From Botryllus schlosseri (lineage: Eukaryota; Chordata; Ascidiacea; Stolidobranchia; Styelidae): a stretch of 21,646 bases of DNA. The DNA is taken from contig ATSW01008884.1 of NCBI GenBank assembly GCA_000444245.1, forward strand, positions 1 through 21,646, written 5' to 3'. The notes beneath the pieces were generated by a model. It did not search any database. It saw nothing but the letters and a program-made list of their open reading frames with translations, and was not told where the DNA came from. This document shows, in pieces, positions 7,482 to 18,254 of the stretch; the first letter of the stretch is position 1; every line of letters begins with the position of its first letter. Both the position numbers and the translations under genes were made by a program.

Positions 7482-10400
7482 ATGAGTGGTTATTTTGTCC
7501 ACGGTGGAACTCAGTATGCGTAAGTACATTGTAATTATTTGGGCGTAATGCATATGCGTGATACGAAAGCTTTCAGGTATGGTCAGGGTCACCAACAACC
7601 GCAAAGTCAAGCAGCTGCTGGTTATTCTCAGACTCCGCAGGTAATTATCGAATCATATTTTTGCATATGCTCGTCGATAACTGTGGGGTGCATTGTTGAC
7701 TTTCATAATATGGTATATATTTTATTAAGTGCGTACGAGGGATTCTCGGTCAATACATTTCAAATATCATTTGCAATATATGTGTGACAGCAGCTTTCAT
7801 GTGCGAAATTTTGCACCGCCAGCTATAAAATAGTATTTATTTTGCCCATAGTGATAACTCGTGTATCATCATGATGATATTGATAAATAGCCTATACTTT
7901 TTAATGTAGCCTACACCACATCGCTGATCATTATCTAACATAACCTTGTCAGCAGTGTGTATAGAGTTCAACTCATCAGGATTGATTGAGGATATATTGG
8001 CATTAGGATTGGGTTCGGAAATGCGAGATATTGCGGTTGGGTTGGGGTAATATTATATTGTCAATTACGGGATATTATATGGTTAATAGTAGTGAGGGAT
8101 ATGATACTCAATCATCGATATCCATCACCCCCAACCTTGACTCTAACCCTCAACTCTAATATTTACTGATGTCATGTTATTGAGCGGTGACTTGTTATGA
8201 GGCTCATATGAGCTTATAACGATGAAGTGCCAAGTTTATATACGTTAATCAGTCAAATAACCAAGTTGTGATAAATGCAGTTATGCACCTACTGTACAAT
8301 GTACAGTCATTTATAATGTCTCTATTGTATTTCAGGCAACTCAATTCTACCAAAACGCTAGTGGCTATGGAACAAGCCAGACCAGGTCGCTGCTGCCAAC
8401 TGCTCAAAAAAGCAACGTCAGCACCAACTATTCAAGCTTCGGGAGCGTTGTAGGTCAAACCTACAACAATCCTCACACCACACAAACCCAATCCTATTCA
8501 CAACGTGACACCGATCGATCTTTTGCTAGCCGGTCAAGTTCAACTAGTGAAAGTTATGGAAATTCTTACAATGGTGGACCGACTAACTACGGCACGTATG
8601 GTGAGAGTGTGTGGTTTACCTCAGCTTTTGTGTTTGCTCTTTCTCAAATCAAATCAACTGCGCGATGATGGTTATATCTGTCAATCCCCTGAATGTTATC
8701 ACTGATGTCAATACCCATTTGCTGAGCGCAATTTTAGAGTAGAATTTTCCATGGTCTTTTATTGTGATGATGAGGAGCTATTTGAATGTAAACTGCACAT
8801 TACGATACCGTACATACATATCTGCGCCGCATTGACGCAAAATCAGTTATAACACGGACCATAGTGAATGAAATTTCAGATTGTGCATTGTCAATCCAAA
8901 GCCAACTTACTGTACTTCCTTTCAGTTGATTTTTCCGAAGTAAAGGAGGAGAAATACTCGAGCAGTGGTTCAATGGGTAAGCACTGACGTGCTCTGCTGT
9001 GTGTGTAGATTATCATTTTGAACGTTTACCTTGCAGGTCTGAGAAATATCGGATCTTCTGGATCGTCGTACTTTCAAAATCAACAGAACAACTCTCTTAG
9101 CACATCCTACCCGCAATCGTCCTACACGAAACAAGAGGAAGCTTCCTCCTCACAATATTCTTACGAGAAGGCGTTGTTTGTGGCTGCCAATCAGTATTTC
9201 TTGAATAAGAAAGCCGAGGCGACCCGTGGGGGTCGAGGGGGAGGTCTGGGCCACGGGTCTAGAGGTAGAGGACGGGGAGGAAGAGGTGGATCGTCATATG
9301 TAAGTTGTCTGTGTGTTTTGGAATGTCCACAACTCTATCGCACTAATTAAGCCGACCCTTTCTTATTTTTCGAGTTGGGTTAGGGTGTGCATACGGTGCG
9401 TACATCATTGTGCAAGGCTTGGATAGTCGGTTGTGTTGTTGGTTTCGCAGCCGCTCAGGTTTTCACGACAAGGTTCTATACTAGCGTAGCTGTATGCCTG
9501 AAAGTACACTTCTGATCATGAATGATATCATCGGCTACCATTTTGAAAGTTCCTGACATGAATTTTGCCGTTTCATTGCAGGCACTGATTGGTGTTGGTT
9601 CTGGTCAATAGGGAACGCTCAACTGGACCAGAAGCCAGTTAAATCTATTTATCATTGTCGCCAACTATATATACATGAGTTGAGTAGCATCATTGACAAC
9701 TATCTAACAGTATTTGATTGTTCTACCATTATTCCAGATAGCATGAAACCAAAATCGATGCTACTCAAGTAGATTACTTGTGACATTGTTAAACCCCCAT
9801 GATCTTGTAAGTTCGCTGATAATTTGTGAAACTCATGTTGCCAAATTGTGTTTGCAGTCTCACACGCCCGGACCAAAAGTGATAAAAGCAACGGAAGTGA
9901 AGGCGTACTTGTATGCTTGGTGCGGGCAACGTCGGCTCAAGCCCGAGTACACTATTGAACCTATGGGTAACCCACCAAAGACTAGATTTTGTTGCACGGT
10001 TAGTATATGCGTGCGAAGCATATGTAGGCTTTGCTATTGTGTCGAAACGTCGCAATTCTGTTACAGCTGAAGATTGCTGGCCTGGACTACACCGCCAAGG
10101 TCACTGCCGCTAGTAAGAAGGATTCGCAATCCAAAGCGGCCTGGGACTTTTGCGAGCACCTGGTGAAGACTGGTTACATGAAGGAGTCTGAATTACCAGA
10201 GAAGCCTGTAAGTTTACGTGACTTTCGTCCTATCTTCATTGTGCTGTTTATGTTTACTAATCTATTTTAGACTGATCCTGTGCCTAAAAGTGTGACTGCT
10301 CCAAAGCCGTCTACTCCGGCCGGAACTGATCCTAGCGTGGCAGAATCTGTAAGAACGATTACGGAAAAACTCGATGAGAGTGTCTAATCCTTGCGGTTCA

Positions 10401-13400
10401 ATAGATCGAAGAAAGTGGCGGTTGGAGCATAGAAAACTGCAGGCAGAGACTGAACCAATTTACGCAGCGATGGCGGATACCCGCTGAATTTAAACACGAG
10501 ACGCACGGACCAGAACATGCTCGTACTTTTGTGGCGGAGCTGTCTATCCGTGTGAAGTGGTTGGATAAAGGTATGTATTGGCATTGTGCAGATGTCCTGC
10601 TGACGGGGCTGTGGAGTTGTGAGACTCGTGATATTCTCAGTACTCAGACGACAGATTTCGCATACTCGGAAAGGGTCGCTCGCACTTTCATTTTGTGTGC
10701 ATTGGAGTCGACTTTTATCAAAATACACCAGCCAAGGCTGTGTCAACAAAAATAGTGCATTAAACGCTCTGGTATTCGACATTCCGTGCTGGTGACGTCA
10801 TATTTTGTGTTACGATTGTTGATATACGCTATTCCAGTGGTTCTCAACCTTGTGGGGCGTGAGAGCTTCTGAAGGGGGGCGCGAAGAAGCGGTCAACTAC
10901 AAACATTTTTCGCGCTCTGCGATTTACCCCCAATTCACGCGTGTTTCTCTATATATAGACCGGTTTTCATATTTTTGAATTCTCTCATCAACAGTCATAA
11001 CCTTCCATGTCATCAAACAATCTGTTGCGGTTGCATCCCCGTTGGATTTTGTGATACAACGATAAGGGGGCGCGAAATTTTTCAATATCATAAAGGGGGG
11101 CGTGACTGGAAAGGTTAAGAACCACTGCGCTATTCCTTTGAATTTTCTACTAGTTGCTGACGATTACCCCTGACGAGTGTCAGCCGAAAATATTCGGGTT
11201 CATTTCAATATGAATATACTATTCAATAGTACTATGTTTGGCTTTACAGTAAATATATGCAGTGAATTACGCTTTTATTACTTTTTAGTTCCATTTTCAA
11301 CAAGTGAATTGACCTATTTTTTTCTTCTCTTGAGAACATATGTTTGATTTTTCAATACTCTGAGCATTTTAACCTATTCAGAAGGTCATTACGTAGGTAC
11401 TTTCACAATATTCTAGCCCTGTCTGCTATACCGCTCATATTCAACCTGTCGGGGAACGCAGTACCGACAGTGTTGGAACCCGAGCGAACAGCAAACTGGT
11501 TTAGTGTAGCGCGATGCTTCATCTGATAAGCAGTCGTGTATAGGGAATAACCGGACAACAGGTATCGTTTTCGCGTATGGCGCTCGATTTTCACTGGTGC
11601 TGTTTTCAGATTTTCACGCGAGAGAACGCGGCAACAACAAGAAGCAAGCCACCGCCGTGTGCGCCCTTGCCATGATTCGTCAACTCTACAAGGAAGGGCT
11701 CGTCGAGAAGCACGGCGATCCGATCAAGCACCCGTTTCGACGCCAGCCTTCGAAAGATGCCGAAAAGAAATCTGATCAATCCAGCAGTGCTGGAATGAAG
11801 AGGAAGGCTGAAGAGGTACTGTGATCAATTATAAGAGCGCGGCTCTAATGCGGTGGCGATACTTGCAATGATTTTAAACATCTGTCAATCCACTGAATGC
11901 ATTTTTTTGAGTATGCAGTATGTGGTTAAAATGTTATGAGCTCCGTACTACGATACACAGTCATAGGGTTTTATAGATCTTGCCATGCGACACTAACAGA
12001 TCTTGTGCTTGCAGAACGGGTCTGAAGACATAGACCAGTATGGCAACTGGAAACTTGAGGATGGCAGACAGAGGCTGCATATGTTCTGTCAAGCCACCAA
12101 TCAGCCTTTCGACATGAAGTACACCCCCGACGGAAATGTTCCGCCTCGGGTAAGCTTTTTCTCAAACCGTGACGACTGATTTTCTGGCAGCGTGTCGTCT
12201 CTTTTCAGACGTTTACCGCGGCTATCTCAATTGATGTCACCGTGAACGGAGAAACAAAGAAGCTTGAAAAGTCACACACGTGTGTCGGCAAGAAACAAGC
12301 CGCGCAGAATTGCGCGTTGGAAATGATAAAGGAGCTGTATGCTCTCTCGCTGGTTGAGGCCAATGTCGGACCGCAGCAATCGAAGAAGAAGAATCAGCGT
12401 GGTAATCATAGGATGCATTCGGTATGATTGATTTCGAGTTTACGAATCTGTTTTATGGCATATTAATCCTGTTTTTTTTTGCAGTCGGACACTCCTATTT
12501 TTGGATCACTCATGGATATGCCTGGACCATACATGGGCCCGATGGTGCGTTGTAACTGGCTAGCTTTCGGATGCGACTTGCTATAAGACTTTGTTCATCT
12601 GTTTTTTCCACAGTATCCTATGGGCTTCTCTCCGTTTCCTATGGGCCCACCGATGCCGCGTAGGTCGCCCTACAACGAGTCGGTGATGTCCGAGAAGCAT
12701 CGTAGGATTTACCCGACCGAATTTGAGCTGGATCTCATACAGAAGACCGTGCGGTCTGTGGAAACTGGCTTGAAGCGAGTCTCCGACATGATATCGAATA
12801 AGACCGAGGGGACTGGAGAAGATGCACAATCGAAAGAAGTGGCTAGGTAAATTTATGCCTTTTCAAATATACACGTTCACATCCTCACCCTCTCTTATTC
12901 TTTCAGTAAAGAAAATAAGAGACTGCTGCAAGGTGTGGTCCGTGTGGGTCCTTTGGCAAAAGGACTACTGCTTACTGGAGGTCTGTCAGCGCAACTGGTG
13001 CTGCTATGTGTAGACTTGCCCACTGCGTCATTATTAACTGAAATATCATCTTGCCTTGAAAAGGCTTTGAAGGTGGGACTTTTGTGTTATTTACAGTGTC
13101 GGCTGGTTTGACCCGACATATGTTTCGCTGCAGGAGACTGGAGACGAGTACTCGGTCATGCCCTCCGTCGAGGAATGTCGTATTAAGGTGGTTTCTCCAC
13201 AAACAACGGATGACAAGGAGAAGCAAGTTACTTGCAGCGTTTCTGTGTCGCTCACATCGCCATTGATGAGAAATACTGGTGAGAACCGAAAATACTTGAC
13301 AGAGTGCCCTTTCGAGTGAACACTCTTTACCTTGTTAGTTGTGTTGCATTATGTCACTCATTTTTGTTCCGAATACGAACGCTGTCCTGTTCCCTCAACT

Positions 13401-15329
13401 GCATCGCCTTTTATGATTCGTAAAATTTACCAATTGCACCCGTTTTTTCATGCCTGTCGATGAATCTCCGCACGCGCACACACACTACGTCAATACGTTG
13501 CGCGTTTGTGTGTGCTCGCTGCTACAATCTGCTTAGAGCCTGCCACTGGGCCTGCGGACGTGCTCGACCGGGACAAATGCCTGCAGTCGTTGGCTGAACT
13601 TCGTCATGCTAAGTGGTTTCAGGTTTGAATATTTTCTTTATCGCGTCTGTCTTTGCTTTATGTTGGTTCGGATGTGCCTATGTCCTTTGTGAAGACTTGT
13701 CGTTGGTGTTCCTGGTATTCAAGCGGGTACAGCTCCTGATGAATCGAATACTACGGTGCAACATGCAAGTCAAATCTATAAATTGGGGTCCGAATCAGTT
13801 CATGCCTTATGCTCGCTGAAATCTGTGGTTTAAAGTTGTAAATTTGTTAGACGTGGATAGATATAGCTATGTTTAGGTGATTTGAGCCTATTTGTGAATA
13901 CCTGTTCTGTGGGGATGGTCGAGATTTGCGGAGAGTAACTTGAGTGCGGTCTGTCGTAAGGCATTTGCTTAAGCGATATTAAAGCATTACTTTTCCACAG
14001 GCGTGCGCCAGCGGTCTTCCATCGTGCGTCGTGCTGATTAGAATCCTGACGGACTTGAAGAAGCGTGTGTCGACATGGGCGCCTTTATCGGATTGGGTAG
14101 GTTTCACAACCTGATTATTTTATGATATCCTGTTGTGTCGGAGGACAGAGTCACATGCGCTGTCTCCCAACGTGAATCGTGTGTGCTATGTCTCTCCAAG
14201 ATGAAACTGCGGGTGTTATCTATCGTGAAGCCTTTCGCGTACCTTCACGGTCGCCTAGATCCTGCACAGTTCCAATTTAACAGTCTACCAACGTGACTGA
14301 TTACGTTTTCGACTTAACCGTATGTTTCGTTTCTTCAGGCGCTGGAACTGCTTGTGGAGAAGGCTTTGCAAACGTCTGCGTTTCCGCACTTGACGCCTGG
14401 AGAAGGTTTGCGGAGAGTGTTGAGTTGCATATCGTCTGGGATACTCCTTGAAGGTTAGATTCAATATTGACATTGATCAGGTTGCATGTTGCAAGTTTTG
14501 TGCTCTTGGCGTCTGTGAATCATTTCATTGGGTAAAACCAAGTTTGCTGTATGTAGATTGTAGATAGATAGCTGGTAAGTAGCCTCCCCGGCACTTAGTT
14601 TTATTGCAATGTTTTTGTCCTCCGGATATATCAAGCACTTGAACAGACACTAGAGGTTTACGTACCGACTTTGCTGGTAGATGCGCAGTCAGTGCTATCC
14701 GCTTCTTAGAACATGGTTGTCAACTACTAGCCGGGGTCGCAAACCAGTGCTACCTTGGTTCAAGTGGCAACAACATACTATTTTATTTGAGTTTCAGTCT
14801 TGAGCACTGCCGTTGTGTGCGTGGTCTGATTCAGAACTTGCTTTTCCAGACGGACCCGGCATTTATGATCCATGCGAAAAGATGCCGACTGATGTTATTC
14901 GTGATTTGTCCCTTCAAGAGAGGGAGGATATTACGGAGTCTGCTCATGTGGGTATTTTAATACGTGGGACCATGTTGGTTGTTTGAATGAAACCGGTAGC
15001 TTTTGGCAGGAGGCTAGAGTCACATGTTAGTTTGCGATTGTGCTTGTGTGTGCTAATGTCTCTCCTATATTAATGTAAGGCACGTTATCCACCGGAATGC
15101 AGTTTCAGTGCTAGCTGGTCGTCGTCGCTCTCACAATTATTTATGTATCACCTTATTTAATCATAACTTAAATCACTGGATAGCAGTTAATTTTATATTT
15201 TTGTATCTATAGCATGCGTTGAGGATGGTGGTGTATCATCAAATTCACAAGATCCTTGGCATTGAGCCTCTGCCTGGTCATAGGGCGAGGAAGTCGACAG
15301 ATGGTGAAACCTCTGGAGCAGATGCTTGA
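7482..15329 (+). CDS. dsRNA-binding protein: SYGQ/RGG - three DHX9-like dsRBDs - DZF domain
   Basis: Twenty-one exons close one frame of 958 aa: 7482-7519, 7577-7640, 8336-8600, 8926-8976, 9037-9299, 9858-9998, 10067-10207, 10271-10348, 10405-10570, 11610-11815, 12015-12149, 12209-12421, 12485-12544, 12614-12846, 12907-13072, 13134-13278, 13537-13622, 14001-14096, 14339-14453, 14850-14947, 15213-15329. Residues 1-202 are Ser/Tyr/Gln-rich; 203-227 are RGG. dsRBD1 (about 240-312, [25 protein letters not shown]) matches DHX9 dsRBD1. dsRBD2 (352-435, [27 protein letters not shown]) and dsRBD3 (480-565, [21 protein letters not shown]) match DHX9 dsRBD2. The C-terminus (about 620-945) is a ZFR/ILF-type DZF domain: [62 protein letters not shown]. 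The TGA is at 15327-15329. DZF domains pair with ILF2-like partners, so a nuclear RNP role is inferred. ZFR zinc fingers and the DHX9 helicase are absent. The shortest intron is about 50 bp; intron 9 holds a hAT MITE. Confidence 0.9.
10835..11127. mobile_element. non-autonomous hAT transposon (MITE), 293 bp
   Basis: The terminal inverted repeats CAGTGGTTCTCAACCTT and CAGTGGTTCTTAACCTT (from the right end) differ at one base. An exact 8-bp target duplication CGCTATTC flanks it (10827-10834 and 11128-11135). These TIRs and the 8-bp duplication are diagnostic of hAT elements. The interior is non-coding with three GGGGGCG-type motifs near the ends. It sits inside intron 9 of the dsRBD-DZF gene. 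The perfect duplication suggests a fairly recent insertion. Confidence 0.93.
11163..11227 (-). repeat. dispersed 65-bp double-hairpin repeat, copy A
   Basis: Starts ATTACCCCTGACGAGTGTCA and ends ATACTATTCAA. It matches the reverse complement of 16546-16610 with about four differences. Two small adjacent stem-loops are predicted: TGAC/GTCA and CCGAA/TTCGG. It lies 36 bp after the hAT MITE in the same intron. The family is not recognised. Confidence 0.7.
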
Positions 15330-16485
15330 CGTGCTCAAGAAAACTATGAACTCATTACTTTGTATTGACTTGTGTACTGTATATTTTCTACTTGGATCAA
15401 AATACGAGACTTATGAAACTGCTGATCATTGTAATATTTGTGGGCCGCCGGTTAGTCAAGATTCTGTTCCTACGTGGTGTTAACCGGATAACTCGAAAAG
15501 TCGAAGACTGAAGTATTTGGTATAGGTGCACGGACCGATTGCGGTGGTCTTGGATGTTATCCAGGCATATGTGAAGACTGAAGATGGTTAGATTCGAATG
15601 ATGGGTGATTGCACACGAGTTGACCGGTATAACGGGAGGGCGACCAAACGTTGAATCGAGGTATATGCGCATTAGGGAACAGTTAACATTCGGTAATGCG
15701 CAGGCTTTTGATTAAATCTTCGCCATAGGAAGTCACGAACGAGCTAGATGCGGGTTAAAGTACAGATAACTAACCTCTGCTGGTTGGGTAATTACTGTAT
15801 TTGAGGCTTGTAGGTATCGTTCTCACGGTATGGCGTAACCGGTAACGTACATTTTCAACCGATCCGGAAGTGTCACCGTCTGATGCTGGCAAGAGGATTC
15901 GTTCGTATTCATAAATGTAGCATGAGTCACTATCGAGGCATTCCAATCATGATGATGTCGACGAACACCGGTAAATAGTGAACACATTCACCACAAAGGG
16001 TCGCCGTAGAGCTTTCTAAATTGGGTGTTTCTTTTTCTACTCCAGCGGCTTATTACTTTTTAAGGTCGCAAAAGAATTTGGTGCAAGGCGTCATGTTATG
16101 TTCGGTATGATGTCTGTGCAAGCTCCGTTTTAAGGTCTTGAATTCCGCTAGGCAAACGTTGAGATAGTTCATTCTTGATTTATGCGTCGTTCCAAATATG
16201 TGATTCCATTGTAATATAATACAGCATCGAACATTGTTTGCCTTGCTGTCGACAGATGATGTGCTCAGTTGATGCTCTTCACTTATCCATGACCGAACTA
16301 TACGGCGTATAAATTGATATAAAGGATATTTTGCACGTAGTTGAAGATGATACGAAATAGTTCGATGACGGGTTCAGTTTCCATAATAATATGGATGAGG
16401 ATAGACAAATCCAAGTCGCTTCAACATCTTCCTGTCTATTCATTGTATCGCATTTTTTGTGGTGTATTGAACTGATAAAATTGCT
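15330..16485 (+). other. probable 3' untranslated region of the dsRBD-DZF gene and flank
   Basis: No coding or protein family recognised on either strand. ATTAAA at 15711-15716 and AATAAA at 16486-16491 are candidate polyadenylation signals. A 13-base match to the 1866-1903 hairpin lies at 15764-15776. Confidence 0.4.
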
Positions 16486-16491
16486 AATAAA
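16486..16491 (+). terminator. candidate poly(A) signal AATAAA
   Basis: A canonical AATAAA about 1.16 kb after the stop codon of the dsRBD-DZF gene and 420 bp before ILK. An earlier ATTAAA at 15711 is an alternative. Confidence 0.4.
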
Positions 16492-16545
16492 CCAATGATG
16501 ATGATGAGGTGTTGACCACAATAATTGATTATATAGGCCTAGAGT

Positions 16546-16610
16546 TGAATAGTATAGTCATATTGAAATGAAGCCGAATATTTTCGGCTGACAATCGTCA
16601 GGGGGTAATA
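16546..16610 (+). repeat. dispersed 65-bp double-hairpin repeat, copy B
   Basis: The reverse complement of copy A at 11163-11227, about 94% identical by eye. It contains GCCGAATATTTTCGGC (a 6-bp stem with a TATT loop) next to TGACAATCGTCA (a 4-bp stem). Confidence 0.7.
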
Positions 16611-16910
16611 TTAATTTATTAACATTTCATTGTCACCAATTTGAAATACCAAAGGCCTAGAGATATCGTCGTACTGAAATAGGAAGGAGATGTTAAAATG
16701 TGTCTATGGCAAGGCTTTGAGAGGTTTACTATATGCGATTTGACAGCTGTAAATTAGGTTACGAAACCCTATCAAATATTGAATCATAGTTTGGTCATGG
16801 GTTAACTTGATCAACTTTGACTGACCAGTACTCTATAACAATTTAGATACTATTATGCTTTTCTAAATCGATACATTCAAGTGTATATTAGAATCTGTAA
16901 ATATTTGATG

Positions 16911-18254
16911 ATGAACGACATATTTTCACTGTGCCGTGAAGGCAATATCATGGCGGTGAAGATCTGGCTTGACAACACTGAAAACGACCTCAATCAAGGT
17001 GACGATCACTTGTTCAGCCCTTTGCATTGGGCGTGCAGAAGCGGCCACAACACAATCATCGAAATGCTCATGGCTCGGGGTGCGAGAGTGAACTCTGCCA
17101 ACATGGGCGATGACACACCGTTACACAATGCCGCTCAAATGGGTCATGTTGACGTAATCAGGAAGTTGATTCGTGAAAATGCGGAGGTCAACGCGTCAAA
17201 CGAACATGGCAATACCCCATTGCATTACGCATGTTTCAACAATCACATCAGCTGTGCTGATGAGCTGGTATCTTCCGGCGCACTTGTAAGTATGTGTAAC
17301 AAAAGAGGCGAGACTCCTCTCGCAAAAGCCCGTGCCGATTTGGCTCGAAGACTTGCGGAGCTGGCAAAATCGAAAGGGCAAGATCTCTCCAGTAAGATTC
17401 AGTACTCTGAAAACGTATGGAAAGGAACGACTAGAACTCGTGCAAAGAATGGGACGCTAAATCACGAAAACGTGGACTTGCGACAGCTCAATTTGAAAGG
17501 AAAAATAGCGTCGTCACACTCTGGAGAAACTTGGAAGGGTCGTTGGGGTCAAACGGAAATCCTCGCTAAAATTCTCCACGTGAAAGCAATAACGTCCCGA
17601 ATATCGAGAGAGTTTCACGAGGAATACTTGCGTCTGAGAATCTTCTCTCATCCCAATGTCTTGCCCGTAATGGGCATTGTCAACACGCAGAAGACGCTTG
17701 CCACGATAAGTCCGTACGCCAGTTATGGCTCGTTGTATCATGTACTCCACGAGTCTGCGGAAACAGTAGACCAAGCGACCGCGCTGAAGTTTGCCATTGA
17801 TATTGCCACAGGGGTGCAATTTCTACATTCCTTAGACCCAATGATTGACAGATTGCAAATCAACAGCAAACATACCATGATTGATGAAGGCATGGCGTGC
17901 AAAGTGAATATGGGTGATGCGGGTTTTTCGTTTCAACCGACCGGAAAATTGTATAATCCCGCGTGGATGGCCCCCGAGGCTTTGCAAAAGAAGCTGAAAG
18001 ACATAAACCGTAAATCTGCGGATATGTGGAGTTTTAGCATCCTGCTGTGGGAGATGATAACTAGAGAAGTGCCTTTTTCGGATCTTACAAATATGGAGTG
18101 CGGGATGAGGATAGCATTGGAAGGAATGCGGGTTGCCTTTCCTCCGGGCATATCACCGCATCTAAGTAAATTGATGAAAATCTGCATGAACGAGGACCCG
18201 GCCAAGCGACCAAAATTCGATATGATATTGCCCATTTTACAGAGAATGGTTTAA
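16911..18254 (+). CDS. ILK: integrin-linked kinase (pseudokinase), intronless
   Basis: An intact uninterrupted 447-aa frame (human ILK 452), collinear from [12 protein letters not shown] to [19 protein letters not shown] is the focal-adhesion scaffold that binds PINCH through its ankyrin repeats and parvin through its kinase-like domain, linking integrins to actin. Five ankyrin repeats span about 2-165 ([35 protein letters not shown]). The linker contains [15 protein letters not shown]. The pseudokinase (about 190-445) keeps K220 (EILAKIL) and an APE motif (MAPEAL). It lacks a glycine loop and an HRD motif ([10 protein letters not shown] here), and the DFG position reads GDAG, as expected for this pseudokinase. 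The ATG at 16911 matches the human start; ATG 16908 would add one Met. Vertebrate ILK is multi-exonic, so a one-exon gene suggests intron loss or an old retrocopy, although no poly(A) tract or target duplication was seen. It converges on TRAPPC3. Confidence 0.96.
   Translation: MNDIFSLCREGNIMAVKIWLDNTENDLNQGDDHLFSPLHWACRSGHNTIIEMLMARGARVNSANMGDDTPLHNAAQMGHVDVIRKLIRENAEVNASNEHGNTPLHYACFNNHISCADELVSSGALVSMCNKRGETPLAKARADLARRLAELAKSKGQDLSSKIQYSENVWKGTTRTRAKNGTLNHENVDLRQLNLKGKIASSHSGETWKGRWGQTEILAKILHVKAITSRISREFHEEYLRLRIFSHPNVLPVMGIVNTQKTLATISPYASYGSLYHVLHESAETVDQATALKFAIDIATGVQFLHSLDPMIDRLQINSKHTMIDEGMACKVNMGDAGFSFQPTGKLYNPAWMAPEALQKKLKDINRKSADMWSFSILLWEMITREVPFSDLTNMECGMRIALEGMRVAFPPGISPHLSKLMKICMNEDPAKRPKFDMILPILQRMV

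Noticed and set aside
8010-8165. Possible second foldback element with GGTTGGGTTGGGG and CCCCCAACC stretches in intron 2 of the dsRBD-DZF gene
   Set aside because: Only short G-rich/C-rich complementarity and a mismatched GGATAT/ATATCC pair; no defined ends or target duplication.
9582-9611. Alternative terminal exon after exon 5 of the dsRBD-DZF gene (ALIGVGSGQ then stop)
   Set aside because: There is a reasonable acceptor in the right phase, but no poly(A) signal follows and the exon at 9858 continues the clear dsRBD1; most likely cryptic.
11163-11227. Hammerhead ribozyme core (CTGACGA followed by CGAAA)
   Set aside because: The two core boxes are present in both repeat copies, but the bases between them do not form a stem II and no flanking stems I and III pair.
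16881-16910. Longer N-terminus for ILK starting at 16881
   Set aside because: It would begin with GTG and add residues absent from ILK proteins; the ATG at 16911 matches the family start.
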